Assembly (NCBI GenBank): GCA_019745195.1
Contig: JAIETL010000046.1
Span: forward strand, 1 to 64,000
Direction of reading: 5' to 3'
Length of the DNA stretch: 64,000 nucleotides
Origin: Beijerinckiaceae bacterium
GTDB lineage: Bacteria; Pseudomonadota; Alphaproteobacteria; Rhizobiales; Beijerinckiaceae
A program made the translations under genes and the position numbers. The notes below the pieces were generated by a model. That model was not told the origin of the DNA. It did not search any database and saw nothing but the letters and a program-made list of their open reading frames with translations. Shown here one piece after another: positions 36,033-46,425 of the stretch; within the stretch, counting starts at the first letter, position 1, and each line of letters opens with the position of its first letter.

Positions 36033-38209
36033 GTGTCTCTTGGCGAAACGGGACATGATGTCCCGCCGGAGTTCCACCACTTGTTCAGCCTCAGGATCAG
36101 GCTTCCCGCCGCGATGCTGGCGCTTGCCTGTCTGGCGGCGCTGGTCGTCGGCATGTCGGCCTATCGCGCCGTGGCCGAATGGGCCCGGGAATCGGTGCGT
36201 GAGCGGCTGAGCGATCTGGCCGAGAGCCATGCCGGCGCGATCGAACGCCGCTGGGCGCAGGTCAGGTCCGAGCTTTCGGTCCAGGCGCGCAGCGCCTACA
36301 CGGTTTCGGCGGTCGACGAGATCGGCAAATGGATGGAGCTCGGCGCCTATGACATGCGCCGTATCCTCGATCATTATCAGGCCGGCGGATCGCCCGAGGA
36401 GCGCGAGGCGCGCACGGGCCGGGACCATCAGCACGGCTACTCCTGGCGTCATGTGCCGATCCATGAAACCTATCGCGCCGCGCTGAAGCAGTTCGGCTAC
36501 GCCGATATGTATCTCGTCTCCGCCAAGGGGCGGGTGGTCTACAGCGTCAGGAAGGGCCCGGAGTTCGGCCGCCTCGTCAGCGAGGCGGACCTTGTCGACA
36601 CCGGCTTGGGCAAGGTGGTCGCGGCGACACGCTCGCTCCCGGCGGGTGAGCAGGCGGTCGTCGATTTCGCGCCTTATGATCCGGCCGGCGGCGAGCCGCG
36701 CGCCTTCATGGCGCAGCGCTTCGCCAATACGGAATCCGGCGCGGAGAACGGATCCGGCACGCTCGTCATCGCGCTCGACACCGGGATCATGGACGCTGTC
36801 CTGGCGATCAACGCCAGCGGCCTGCGCAATGTCGCAACCTATCTGGTCGGCGCGGACGGTTTCATGCGCTCGAACCCGGCCCGCCGGCTCGTCGGCGACG
36901 CGCCGGGGGCCGTGCTCGATCCTGCCCTGTTGGGGCCGGGAAAGAGCGGCATGCTGACGATGACCAGCCGCGACGGCGCGGACCTGCTCGTCACCGGCCG
37001 GCCGGTCAGGGTCGGCGACTGGACCTGGCTGCTCTGGCTGACCGAGCCGGAGAAAACCGCCTTTGCCGTCGTCGTCACGATCCGCAACGCGATGCTCGGC
37101 GCGGCGCTGATCGTGATCGGGCCGCTTCTCGTTTTCGCGCTTTTGCTGGGCCTCTCCGTGGTTCAGCCGATCAGGGGCCTGTCGCAGGCTCTGGCTGGCG
37201 TGGCCGACGGGCGAACCGACCTCGACATTCCAGGCGCGCAGCGCAAGGACGAGATCGGCGCCATCGCGGCCTCGGTCCAGCGCATCCGCGAAAACCTGAT
37301 CCGCGAGGAGGCGGGGCGTCTGGCGGGCCGTGAGGAGGCCGATCTAGAAGCGAGCCGCCAGCGCAGCGCGCTGCTGCGCGACCTCGCCAGCGATCTCGAA
37401 CGCTCGATCCTGAGCGTCACCACTGCCGTTTCGTCGGCCGCCGAGGAACTCAGCGTCACGGCGAGCGAACTGTCCAACGGCGCCCTGCAGACGCAGGCGA
37501 ATGCCGGCACGGTCCACGATCGACCTCGCGCGCCATCGCCAGCATCCGCTCGATCGAAGGGGCGGCGCAGGATCTGCGTAGCGCGATCGACAAGCTCGAC
37601 AGTGATGTGCAGTCTTCTGATCGCAGCGCGCGCTCGGCCCGCGACTATGCCGACCAGATGGGGGCGGTGGTCGAGTCCCTCGCATCGGGCGCAGCCCGCG
37701 TCTCCGACGTGACCGGGATGATCTCCGACATCGCCGCGCAGACCAACCTGCTTGCGCTCAACGCCACGATCGAGGCTGCGCGCGCCGGCGAGGCGGGCAG
37801 GGGCTTCGCTGTCGTCGCCTCCGAGGTCAAGGGCCTTTCGGGCCAGACGGCGCGCGCCATCGAGGACATCTCGCGGCAGATCGGCGGCATGAACCAGGCG
37901 ACGACGGCGACGGTCGAAGCCATCGCAGGCATTCGCGGCATGATCGGGGATCTGAGCGACACGGTTCGCCGCACCGCCGAGACGATGCGCCACCAGCAGG
38001 GCGCGGCTCACGCGATCGTCACCGAGGTCGGCACCGCGACGGCCGCCTTCAGCCGCATCGGCGAGGCGACGAGCCTCGTCTCCTCCGCCTCGCAGCAGAC
38101 CTCGGACGCCGCCGGCGCGCTGTTGCGCGCCTCGTCCGAGCTGACCGGCCTGGCCCATGGGCTGAAGGCGCGCGTCGACGAGTTCATCCTGCAAGTCAGG
38201 GCGGCGTGA
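36033..38209 (+). pseudogene. Methyl-accepting chemotaxis protein split by a frameshift
   Basis: One chemoreceptor in two frames. The first part (from GTG 36033) has a membrane helix (about residues 24-44), a large extracytoplasmic sensor region probably of dCache type, a second helix (LIVIGPLLVFALLLGLSVV), a HAMP domain, and the start of the signalling helix up to [11 protein letters not shown]. In that frame the sequence turns to nonsense near 37515 and stops at 37712. In the next frame the helix resumes with [18 protein letters not shown] and runs through the hairpin tip [20 protein letters not shown] to the end at 38209. A net change of one base between about 37510 and 37528 explains it. 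There is no homopolymer there. It may be a real lesion or a sequence error. Confidence 0.85.
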
Positions 38210-38249
38210 CCGGCTTGCAGGCACGGCAGGCAGGGGCTAACCCTTCCTG

Positions 38250-38753
38250 ATGAGCCGCACAGCCTTCTATCCCGGGTCGTTCGATCCCGTCACCAATGGC
38301 CATCTCGATGTGATCTCGGGCGCCTGCCGGCTCTGCGACCGGCTGGTCATCGCCATCGGCGTCCACCCGGGAAAAGCGCCGATCTTCACCGCCGAGGAGC
38401 GCGGCGACCTGCTGCGCGAGGTCGCGGGGCCGATCGCGCGTGACGCAGGCGTCTCCATCGAGGTGGTCAGTTTCGACAAACTGGCGATCTGGGCGGCGCG
38501 CGAGGCCGGGGCGACCCTGTTCGTACGCGGCCTGCGCGATGGCTCCGACCTCGACTACGAGATGCAGCTCGCCGGCATGAACCGCACGATGGATGGCGGG
38601 ATTCAGACCGTCTTCCTGCCGGCCTCGACCGGGGTGCGGCCGATCACGGCGACCCTGGTGCGCCAGATCGCCGGCATGGGTGGCGACGTTTCCCCGTTCG
38701 TGCCGCCTGCCGTGAACATGCGGCTCAGGCAGAAGTTCGGCAAGACGGGCTGA
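38250..38753 (+). CDS. coaD: Pantetheine-phosphate adenylyltransferase
   Basis: This 167-residue enzyme performs the penultimate step of CoA synthesis. The nucleotidyltransferase signature is [16 protein letters not shown] (T/HxGH type), with [12 protein letters not shown] and the C-terminal ISSTRVR-like position represented by [16 protein letters not shown]. The family's usual Ser-Ser-Thr is Ala-Ser-Thr here. Length is standard. Follows the chemoreceptor by 40 bases. Confidence 0.94.
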   Translation: MSRTAFYPGSFDPVTNGHLDVISGACRLCDRLVIAIGVHPGKAPIFTAEERGDLLREVAGPIARDAGVSIEVVSFDKLAIWAAREAGATLFVRGLRDGSDLDYEMQLAGMNRTMDGGIQTVFLPASTGVRPITATLVRQIAGMGGDVSPFVPPAVNMRLRQKFGKTG

Positions 38754-38895
38754 GCGACAACCTGTCCCCGGCCGCCATCGCAGCCTTCGGCTGCCCGATT
38801 AGCATTTGCATTTGCATTCCAGCGATGGCGATGCTGTCTGCGCCATGACCGACTCAGGCGCTTCGTCTCGCGCCATCATTCCACGAGTTCCTCCG

Positions 38896-40227
38896 ATGCG
38901 TCTCTCCCGCTACTTCCTGCCGATCCTGCGCGATGCGCCGCGCGAGGCCGAGATCGTCTCGCACCGGCTGATGCTGCGCGCCGGCATGATCCGCCAGCAA
39001 TCGGCCGGCATCTACTCCTGGCTGCCGCTCGGTCTGCGCGTGCTGGAGAAGATCAACCGGATCGTGCGCGAGGAGCAGAACCGGTCGGGCGCGATCGAAA
39101 TCCTGATGCCGACGATCCAGTCCGCCGATCTCTGGCGCGAGAGCGGGCGCTACGACGCCTATGGCAAGGAGATGCTGCGCATCACCGACCGCAACAAGCG
39201 CGAGATGCTCTACGGACCGACCAATGAGGAGATGGTCACCGACATCTTCCGCTCCTACGTCAAGTCCTACAAGGACCTGCCGCTCAACCTCTACCACATC
39301 CAGTGGAAGTTCCGCGACGAGCGCCGGCCGCGCTTCGGCGTGATGCGCGGGCGCGAATTCCTGATGAAGGACGCCTATTCCTTCGACATCGATCAGGCTG
39401 CTGCGCGCCACGCCTATAACCGCATGTTCACGGCCTATCTGCGCACCTTTGCACGGCTCGGCCTGAAGGCGATCCCGATGCGGGCCGACACCGGGCCGAT
39501 CGGCGGCGATCTCTCCCACGAGTTCATCGTGCTGGCCTCGACGGGCGAGAGCCAGGTCTTCTGCCACAAGGACTATCTCGATTTCGAGACTCCGGCAGCC
39601 GATACCGATTTCGACAGCGTCGAGGGGCTGCAAGCGATCGTCGACAAATGGACCAGCCTTTATGCCGCCACCGACGAAATGCATGACAAGGCGTCTTACG
39701 AGGCGATTCCCAGCGACGCGCAGGTTTCGGCGCGCGGCATCGAGGTCGGTCACATCTTCTATTTCGGCACGAAATACTCCGACCCGATGGGCGCGACGGT
39801 CACCGGGCCGGACGGCGCGCAGACGCCCGTCCATATGGGCTCATACGGCATCGGGCCGAGCCGGCTGGTGGCGGCGCTCATCGAGGCAGGCCATGACGAT
39901 GGCGGCATCGTCTGGCCCGACGAGATCGCCCCCTTCGACGTCGCGGTGCTGAACCTCAAGGCAGGCGACGCAGGCACGGACGCGGCCTGCGAAAATCTGT
40001 ACAAGTCGCTGCTGGCGAAGGGCTATGACGCGCTCTACGACGACACCGACGAGCGGCCGGGCGGCAAATTCGCCACCGCCGATCTGATCGGCGTGCCCTG
40101 GCAGATCATCGTCGGCCCCAAGGGGCTGACTGACGGCAAGGTCGAGATCAAACGCCGCGCCGGTGGTGAACGCGAGAGCGTCCCGCTCGAGGCCGCGCTC
40201 GAGCGCTTCAAGGGCAAGGCGGCGTAA
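38896..40227 (+). CDS. proS: Proline--tRNA ligase, short alphaproteobacterial type
   Basis: A 443-residue class II synthetase. Motif 1 region: [20 protein letters not shown]; motif 2: [25 protein letters not shown] (one block about 140-165); motif 3: [14 protein letters not shown]. The editing (INS) domain found in E. coli ProS is absent, as in other alphaproteobacteria. The C-terminal anticodon-binding domain has [16 protein letters not shown] 38896 gives the family N-terminus; the upstream frame is not conserved. Heads proS-lolC-lolD-dnaE. Confidence 0.96.
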   Translation: MRLSRYFLPILRDAPREAEIVSHRLMLRAGMIRQQSAGIYSWLPLGLRVLEKINRIVREEQNRSGAIEILMPTIQSADLWRESGRYDAYGKEMLRITDRNKREMLYGPTNEEMVTDIFRSYVKSYKDLPLNLYHIQWKFRDERRPRFGVMRGREFLMKDAYSFDIDQAAARHAYNRMFTAYLRTFARLGLKAIPMRADTGPIGGDLSHEFIVLASTGESQVFCHKDYLDFETPAADTDFDSVEGLQAIVDKWTSLYAATDEMHDKASYEAIPSDAQVSARGIEVGHIFYFGTKYSDPMGATVTGPDGAQTPVHMGSYGIGPSRLVAALIEAGHDDGGIVWPDEIAPFDVAVLNLKAGDAGTDAACENLYKSLLAKGYDALYDDTDERPGGKFATADLIGVPWQIIVGPKGLTDGKVEIKRRAGGERESVPLEAALERFKGKAA

Positions 40228-40252
40228 TGAATGTTTCGCAGTCTTTCCCAAG

Positions 40253-40365
40253 CCCTCATCCTGAGGAGCCGCGAAGCGGCGTCTCGAAGGATCCTTCAGT
40301 TCGTTCGGTCGGCACCTTCTGGAGCATCCTTCGAGACGCGCCTGCGGCGCTCCTCAGGATGAGGG
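40253..40365. repeat. Palindromic intergenic element between proS and lolC
   Basis: Outer arms CCCTCATCCTGAGGA / TCCTCAGGATGAGGG are perfect 15-base inverted repeats; inner pairs GTCTCGAAGGAT / ATCCTTCGAGAC also match perfectly. This CTCATCCTGAGGAGC type of sequence recurs in many Hyphomicrobiales genomes. No second copy lies in this window. Confidence 0.8.
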
Positions 40366-40387
40366 CGGTGGGTGCGGAGACGCGGCC

Positions 40388-41689
40388 ATGAGCGTCGCCG
40401 TCGAAACGCCGGTCGCAGCCGAGCCGCAGCCGACCGGGACGCGCGCCTTCGCGGGCTTCGAATGGCTGCTGGCCGGGCGTTATCTGCGCACCCGCCGGCG
40501 CGAGGGCTTCGTCTCGGTCATCGCCGGCTTTTCGTTCCTGGGCATCCTGCTCGGCGTCGCGACGCTGATCATCGTGATGTCGGTGATGAACGGTTTTCGC
40601 AAGGAGCTGTTGGAGAAGATCGTCGGCGTGAACGGGCACATCTTCGCCACCCCGATCGACCGGCCGCTCGACGACTACATGGCGGTGGCCGAGCGGCTGC
40701 GGAAGGTGCAGGGCGTGAAGCAGGCGATCCCGCTGGTCGAGGGACAGGCGCTCGCCTCCTCGCAGACCGGCAATGGCGGCGTGCTGGTGCGCGGCATCCT
40801 CGAATCCGACATCAAGGCGATCCCCTTCGTCGGCGGCAATGTCCGGCGCGGCACGCTTGACGGTTTCGATGCGGGCGGTGGTGTCGCCATAGGCCAGCGG
40901 CTGGCCAATTCGCTCGGGCTGACGGTCGGCGAATCGATCACCATCGTCTCGCCGCGCGGGGCCTCGACGCCGTTCGGGACCGCGCCGCGCATCAAGGCCT
41001 ATCCGGTGCAGGCGATCTTCGAGATCGGCATGACCGAGTTCGACGCCTCGTTCGTGTTCATGCCGCTCACCGAAGCCCAGGCCTATTTCAACCGTGACGG
41101 CGACGTGAACGTCATCGAGATCTTCGTAGACAACCCGGACAGAACCCAGCAGGTGCGCGACGCGATCGAGGCCGATGCGCCGCGCCCGCTGGTGCTTTCG
41201 GACTGGCGGCAGCGCAACCGGACCTTCTTCAACGCGCTGGAGGTGGAGCGGAACGTGATGTTCCTGATCCTTGCGCTGATCGTGCTGGTGGCGGCGCTGA
41301 ACATCGTCTCAGGGCTGATCATGCTGGTGAAGGACAAGACGGCCGACATCGCGATCATGCGCACCATGGGGGCGACGCGCGGCACGGTGCTGCGCGTCTT
41401 CCTGATCACGGGGGCGGCGATCGGCGTGTTCGGAACGCTGGCGGGGCTCGCGCTCGGCGTTGTCTTCGCCAACAACATCCAGTCGATCATGGCGGGGCTC
41501 AACTGGCTGCTCGGCGCCAATCTCTGGGACCCGACCGTGCGCTTCCTCAGCAATATTCCGTCGGTGATCGACTGGCGCGAGGTCTTCAGCGTCGTCGTGA
41601 TGGCGCTGACGCTGTCGCTGCTGGCGACGCTCTACCCGGCCTGGAAGGCGGCGCGTCTCGACCCCGTCCAGGCGCTGAGAATGGGCTGA
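40388..41689 (+). CDS. lolC: Lipoprotein-releasing ABC transporter permease LolC/E
   Basis: A 433-residue permease of the FtsX/LolE type. One membrane helix near residues 38-65 ([20 protein letters not shown]), a periplasmic domain (about 70-280), and three C-terminal helices. The family pattern [20 protein letters not shown] follows the first helix. As in many alphaproteobacteria one gene stands for LolC and LolE, probably as a homodimer. Four bases ahead of lolD. Confidence 0.93.
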   Translation: MSVAVETPVAAEPQPTGTRAFAGFEWLLAGRYLRTRRREGFVSVIAGFSFLGILLGVATLIIVMSVMNGFRKELLEKIVGVNGHIFATPIDRPLDDYMAVAERLRKVQGVKQAIPLVEGQALASSQTGNGGVLVRGILESDIKAIPFVGGNVRRGTLDGFDAGGGVAIGQRLANSLGLTVGESITIVSPRGASTPFGTAPRIKAYPVQAIFEIGMTEFDASFVFMPLTEAQAYFNRDGDVNVIEIFVDNPDRTQQVRDAIEADAPRPLVLSDWRQRNRTFFNALEVERNVMFLILALIVLVAALNIVSGLIMLVKDKTADIAIMRTMGATRGTVLRVFLITGAAIGVFGTLAGLALGVVFANNIQSIMAGLNWLLGANLWDPTVRFLSNIPSVIDWREVFSVVVMALTLSLLATLYPAWKAARLDPVQALRMG

Positions 41690-41693
41690 CGGC

Positions 41694-42383
41694 ATGGCGC
41701 GCGAGACACCAGCGCTCTTCCTCTCCCAGGTCGAGCGCTTCTATCCCCAGGCCGACGCCCCGCTCGAAATCCTGCGCAAGGCGGATTTCGCGCTCTGGCC
41801 GGGCGAACTCGTGGCGCTCGTCGCGCCGAGCGGCACCGGCAAGTCGACGCTGCTTCACGTCGCGGGCCTGCTGGAGAAGCCCGACGGCGGCGAGGTCTAT
41901 GTCGGCGGCATGGCCACCGCCAAGCTCGACGATTCCGGTCGCACCCGGCTGCGCCGTACCGAGATCGGCTTCGTCTACCAGTTCCACCATCTGCTGCCGG
42001 AGTTCACCGCGCTGGAGAACGTCGTGCTGCCGCAGCGCATCCGCGGTCTCGACAAGGGGCTGGCGGAGGAGCGGGCGGCCGAACTGCTGACGTTCCTGGG
42101 CCTGGGCGAACGGCTCGACCATCTGCCAGGCGAACTGTCGGGGGGCGAGCAGCAGCGCGTCGCCATCGGCCGGGCGATGGCCAACACGCCACGCCTGCTG
42201 CTGGCCGACGAGCCGACGGGCAATCTCGACCCGGTCACCTCGCTGCACGTCTTCTCGACGCTGGTGGCGCTCGCGCGGGCCTCGGGGCTGGCGGCGCTGA
42301 TCGCGACCCATAATCTCGATCTCGCCCGCCGCATGGACCGGCAGGTGACGATCCGCGACGGGCTGGTGGTGCCGCTGGATTGA
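41694..42383 (+). CDS. lolD: Lipoprotein-releasing ABC transporter ATPase LolD
   Basis: A 229-residue ATPase: Walker [11 protein letters not shown]-loop in [17 protein letters not shown] (the LolD-type FHHLLPEF), signature [14 protein letters not shown], Walker [13 protein letters not shown]. Powers extraction of outer-membrane lipoproteins from the inner membrane with the adjacent LolC/E. Confidence 0.95.
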   Translation: MARETPALFLSQVERFYPQADAPLEILRKADFALWPGELVALVAPSGTGKSTLLHVAGLLEKPDGGEVYVGGMATAKLDDSGRTRLRRTEIGFVYQFHHLLPEFTALENVVLPQRIRGLDKGLAEERAAELLTFLGLGERLDHLPGELSGGEQQRVAIGRAMANTPRLLLADEPTGNLDPVTSLHVFSTLVALARASGLAALIATHNLDLARRMDRQVTIRDGLVVPLD

Positions 42384-42488
42384 GGCGGTGCGGCTCCTCG
42401 AATGGTTGTCGCGTTAACCTTCAGCCAACCTTGTTTACCGCCTGTTAACCGCCATCCATTTGTGCAGGATGGAACTGACGCACCGGTA

Positions 42489-42531
42489 TTGACGAGAACA
42501 AAACATGAATTAAAGTGAACATAGACAGAAC
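42489..42531 (+). promoter_or_regulatory. Promoter with LexA (SOS)-type boxes
   Basis: A -35 TTGACG (42489-42494) and a -10 TAAAGT (42511-42516) are separated by 16 bases. A perfect alphaproteobacterial SOS box GAAC-N7-GAAC (GAACATAGACAGAAC, 42517-42531) follows the -10 directly. A second, near-match (GAAC-N7-GAAT, 42496-42510) lies in the spacer. A bound LexA would block this promoter. The motifs are seen; regulation is inferred. Confidence 0.65.
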
Positions 42532-42545
42532 ATCAGGAGGCGACG

Positions 42546-42656
42546 ATGGTTGCGATGCGTAAGGTTGCGGCAGGTCTGGCGGAGCTGGCCTCGCTCGGGC
42601 TGTTCCTCGGCATGATCTGGCTCTGGGCGGCGTTGTTCTCGGCGGCGCAGCTCTGA
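42546..42656 (+). CDS. 36-residue single-pass membrane peptide, SOS-type promoter
   Basis: ATG 42546 is placed five bases after a perfect AGGAGG (42535-42540). The peptide has a short basic N-terminus (MVAMRKVAAGLAE) and one hydrophobic helix rich in Trp, Leu and Phe (SLGLFLGMIWLWAALFSA). It starts about 23 bases after the expected transcription start of the SOS-type promoter and ends 127 bases before dnaE. Strong ribosome binding site, promoter and composition together support a real gene. In layout it resembles SidA, the small SOS-induced inner-membrane division inhibitor of Caulobacter; sequence homology to SidA is not claimed. Confidence 0.65.
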   Translation: MVAMRKVAAGLAELASLGLFLGMIWLWAALFSAAQL

Positions 42657-42783
42657 CGCTTCGGTCCGAGCCATCCACAGCCCGCCTGCGACTGCGGCAT
42701 CTGGCTGCTGGACGCCGTGCGCGCGGGCACCCCAAATGATCGCGACGTGAAGCGAACGAGTCGCGCTGCGAGGCGAGGGGCGG

Positions 42784-45700
42784 ATGATGGGCCGGGACGA
42801 CAGCGAAAGGCGCATCCTGTCCGAGATCGGCTTCGTGCATCTGCATGTCCATTCGAGCTATTCGCTGCTCGAAGGCGCCATGACGATCCCGACCATCGCG
42901 AAGATGGCGGCCGCCGACGGGCAGCCGGCGCTCGCCCTGACCGACACCAACAACCTGTTCGGCGCGCTGGAATTTTCGGAGAAGCTGGCGGGTGCCGGCA
43001 TCCAGCCGATCGCCGGGGTGCAGCTCTCGGTCGATTTCGGGGACGAGGCCGAGGGCGGGCGCAAGGGACCGCTGAACCAGACTCCGCCGCATCTGGTGCT
43101 GCTGGCGATGAACGAAGCCGGCTACGGCAATCTGATGAAGCTGGTGACCGAGGCGTGTCTGGCGAGCGGCGGCTCGGGCCAGCCGCTCGCGACGGTCGAG
43201 CGGTTGGCCGCCCATAATGATGGGCTGATCGCACTGACCGGCGGCCATGGCGGGCCGGTCGATCTCGCCTTGCGCAACGGGCAGGCGGCGCAGGCGAAGG
43301 CGCGGCTTTCTACATTGGCAGACATCTTCGGCGACCGGCTTTATGTCGAGATCCAGCGTCATGGCGAGGATGGCGAGGGCGCCATCGAGGCGCAGCTCCT
43401 CAAGCTCGCTTACGATGCCGATCTCGCCATCGTCGCGACGAACGAGCCCTTCTTCGCCAAGCCGGCCGATTACGAGGCGCATGACGCGCTGCTGGCGGTC
43501 GCGGCCGGGCGGCTGGTCTCGGATGGAGAGCGCCGCCGGGTCACGCCGCAGCACCATTTCGCCAGCCGCGCCGAAATGAAGCGCCGTTTCGCCGACCTGC
43601 CCGAGGCGCTGGCCTCGACTGTCGAGATCGCGATGCGCTGCACCTGGCGCGTGGGCCTGCGCAAACCGATCCTGCCGCGCTTCGGCGGGGAGAATGGGCT
43701 CGACGAGGCGGTCGAACTGGAGCTGCAGGCGAAGGCCGGGCTCGCGGCGCGCCTCGCCAAGCACGGCCCGTCGCCGGGTTTCGACGTGGCGGCCTATGAG
43801 GCGCGGCTCGATTTCGAGCTCTCGGTCATCGCCCGGATGAAGTATCCCGGCTATTTCCTGATCGTCGCCGACTTCATCAAATGGGCCAAGGATCATGACA
43901 TCCCGGTCGGGCCGGGCCGCGGTTCGGGCGCGGGCTCGCTCGTCGCCTATGCGCTGACGATCACGGATGTCGATCCTTTGCGCTTCGGCCTGCTGTTCGA
44001 GCGTTTCCTCAACCCCGACCGCGTCTCGATGCCGGACTTCGACATCGATTTCTGCCAGAACCGGCGCGAAGAGGTGATCGATTACGTCCAGCAGCGCTAC
44101 GGCAAGGAGCGCGTCGCGCAGATCATCACCTTCGGCACCTTGCTGGCGCGCGGCGTTCTGCGCGATGTCGGGCGCGTGCTGGAGATGCCTTACGGCCAGG
44201 TCGACAAGCTGACCAAGCTCGTGCCGCAGAATCCGGCGAAGCCGATCTCGCTGGTCGACGCGATCAAGGGCGAGCCGAAACTGCAGCAGGCTTCGGAGGA
44301 AGAACCGATCGTCGCGCGACTTCTGGAAATCGGCCAGAAGCTCGAAGGGTTGCACCGCCACGCCTCGACCCATGCGGCCGGCGTCGTCATCGGCGACCGG
44401 CCGCTGGAAGAACTGGTCGCGCTCTCGGTTGATCCGCGCACCGGCATGCGCGTCACCCAGTTCAACATGAAATGGGTCGAGCAGGCCGGGCTGGTGAAGT
44501 TCGACTTCCTCGGCCTGAAGACGCTGACGACGCTGACGACAGCCGTCAAGCTGATCAAGCAGCGCGGCATCGACGTCGATCTGGCGAGCCTGCCCTTCGA
44601 CGACCCCAAGAGCTACGAGATGCTGGCGCGCGGCGAGGTGGTCGGCGTGTTCCAGGTGGAAAGCGCCGGCATGCGGCGCGCGCTGGTCGAGATGAAGGCC
44701 GACCGGATCGAGGATCTGATCGCGCTGGTCGCGCTCTACCGGCCGGGCCCGATGGACAATATCCCGAGCTATTGCCGCCGCAAGCTCGGGCAGGAAGCGC
44801 CGACCTATCTCCACCCGAAGATGGAACCGATCCTCGCCGAGACGCATGGCATCATCGTCTATCAGGAGCAGGTGATGCAGGTGGCGCAGGCGCTCTCGGG
44901 CTATTCGCTCGGCGAGGCGGATTTGCTGCGCCGCGCCATGGGCAAGAAGATCAAGGCCGAGATGGACGCCCAGCGCGACCGCTTCGTGAACGGCGCGGTC
45001 GAGGGCGGCATCAGGAAGGACGTCGCCTCGGAAATCTTCGACCTGCTGGCGAAATTCGCCGATTACGGCTTCAACAAAAGCCACGCGGCGGCCTATGCCG
45101 TCGTCGCCTTCCAGACCGCCTACCTCAAGGCGAATTTCCCTGTCGAGTTCATGGCGGCGTCGATGACGCTCGACATGGGCAACACCGACAAGCTCTCGGA
45201 ATTCCGCCGCGACGCCGAGCGCATGGGCATCAAGGTGTTGCCGCCTGCGATCAACCGCTCCGGCGTCGAGTTCGACGTCGCAGACGGCGCGATCCACTAC
45301 GCGCTGGCCGCGATCAAGGGTGTCGGTGGGGCGGCGGTGGCCTCCATCGTCGCGGCACGGCAGGCGGGCGGGCCGTTCAGGGACCTCGCCGATCTGGCGC
45401 GGCGGATCGACACCAGACTGGTCAACCGGCGCACCATCGAGGCGCTGATCGCGGCGGGCGCGCTCGATGCGCTGGAGCCTGAGCGGGCGCGCGCCATGGC
45501 GGCGATCGATGGCATGCTGGCGCTCTCGAACCGGACCCGCGAGGCCGCGCTCGGCGGCCAGTCCGAGCTGTTTGGCGGCGGCGGCGTGCAGGAGGCTTTT
45601 CGTATTCCCCCGGTCGAGCCCTGGTCGGCGGCCGAGCGTTTGCGCCGCGAGCACGAGGCGGTGGGCTTCTTCCTCTCGGGCCATCCGCTCGACGACTATG

Positions 45701-46266
45701 CACACGTCCTCAAGCGGCTGCGCGTGCAGCGCTTTTCCGAGTTCGCCCAGACTGTGCGCGCCAACGGCACCGGCGTCGCCAAGGTCGCGGTCTCGGTGAT
45801 CGACAAATCGGAGCGGCGGACCAAGTCCGGCAACAAGATGGGCATCGTCCAGCTCTCGGATTCGAGCGGGCAGTTCGAGGCGATCCTGTTCTCGGAGGGG
45901 CTGCAGCGCCATCGCGACCTGCTGGAGCCGGGCCGTGCGCTGGTCTTGCGGCTCTCGGCCGTGCTCGATGGCGAGGAGGTGCGCCCGCGCATCGAGGAAG
46001 TCGAGGTGCTCGACGATCTTGCCGCCCGTCAGAAGCAGGACCTCTTGGTCTATCTGCGCGACGACAAGGCGCTGGCCTCGATCGCCGAGCGGGTGCGCCC
46101 GCGCAGCGACGGCATCAGGGCCGAGGGCAAGATCGCGCTCGTCATGATCCTCGACGACGGCGCGCAGGAGGTCGAGATCGAACTGCCGGGGCGTTATCCG
46201 GTCAATCAGCAGATCGCCAACGCGGTGCGCGCCGCGCCCGGCGTTATCAGCGTGGAACTGCGCTGA
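42784..46266 (+). CDS. dnaE: DNA polymerase III alpha subunit
   Basis: This 1160-residue replicative polymerase has a PHP domain at the N-terminus (FVHLHVHSSYSLLEGAMTI), a palm with the catalytic acidic motif MPDFDIDFC, the PGRGSGAGSLVAYAL loop, and a fingers segment FNKSHAAAYAVVAFQTAYL. A helix-hairpin-helix region and an OB fold (about 960-1060) follow. Length is typical of DnaE1. Two adjacent ATG codons (42784, 42787) are both possible. Downstream of the SOS-type promoter and small peptide; whether it shares that transcript is unknown. Confidence 0.97.
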   Translation: MMGRDDSERRILSEIGFVHLHVHSSYSLLEGAMTIPTIAKMAAADGQPALALTDTNNLFGALEFSEKLAGAGIQPIAGVQLSVDFGDEAEGGRKGPLNQTPPHLVLLAMNEAGYGNLMKLVTEACLASGGSGQPLATVERLAAHNDGLIALTGGHGGPVDLALRNGQAAQAKARLSTLADIFGDRLYVEIQRHGEDGEGAIEAQLLKLAYDADLAIVATNEPFFAKPADYEAHDALLAVAAGRLVSDGERRRVTPQHHFASRAEMKRRFADLPEALASTVEIAMRCTWRVGLRKPILPRFGGENGLDEAVELELQAKAGLAARLAKHGPSPGFDVAAYEARLDFELSVIARMKYPGYFLIVADFIKWAKDHDIPVGPGRGSGAGSLVAYALTITDVDPLRFGLLFERFLNPDRVSMPDFDIDFCQNRREEVIDYVQQRYGKERVAQIITFGTLLARGVLRDVGRVLEMPYGQVDKLTKLVPQNPAKPISLVDAIKGEPKLQQASEEEPIVARLLEIGQKLEGLHRHASTHAAGVVIGDRPLEELVALSVDPRTGMRVTQFNMKWVEQAGLVKFDFLGLKTLTTLTTAVKLIKQRGIDVDLASLPFDDPKSYEMLARGEVVGVFQVESAGMRRALVEMKADRIEDLIALVALYRPGPMDNIPSYCRRKLGQEAPTYLHPKMEPILAETHGIIVYQEQVMQVAQALSGYSLGEADLLRRAMGKKIKAEMDAQRDRFVNGAVEGGIRKDVASEIFDLLAKFADYGFNKSHAAAYAVVAFQTAYLKANFPVEFMAASMTLDMGNTDKLSEFRRDAERMGIKVLPPAINRSGVEFDVADGAIHYALAAIKGVGGAAVASIVAARQAGGPFRDLADLARRIDTRLVNRRTIEALIAAGALDALEPERARAMAAIDGMLALSNRTREAALGGQSELFGGGGVQEAFRIPPVEPWSAAERLRREHEAVGFFLSGHPLDDYAHVLKRLRVQRFSEFAQTVRANGTGVAKVAVSVIDKSERRTKSGNKMGIVQLSDSSGQFEAILFSEGLQRHRDLLEPGRALVLRLSAVLDGEEVRPRIEEVEVLDDLAARQKQDLLVYLRDDKALASIAERVRPRSDGIRAEGKIALVMILDDGAQEVEIELPGRYPVNQQIANAVRAAPGVISVELR

Positions 46267-46425
46267 ACGCGGGAAAAATGACGCGGCAACGGCCCAACCG
46301 GCCGTTCACGCACTTGTGCGAACCCGTGAGCAATGATCCTGATGATGCGGGAGCTGCCGCGATCGGGAGCGTGAATTCGTCACGCACTGCGACAAGGGGC
46401 GGTGCTCCTCTGCCGGGGGGCCGAC

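Noticed and set aside
37505-37530. Programmed ribosomal frameshift in the chemoreceptor
   Set aside because: There is no slippery heptamer or homopolymer at the switch and no such mechanism is known for this family; a mutation or a sequence error is simpler.
42445-45912. Antisense open frame of more than 1100 codons opposite dnaE
   Set aside because: It is the mirror of strong GC3 codon bias in dnaE; its product is Arg/Asp/Gln-rich with no domain, while dnaE is fully conserved on the plus strand.
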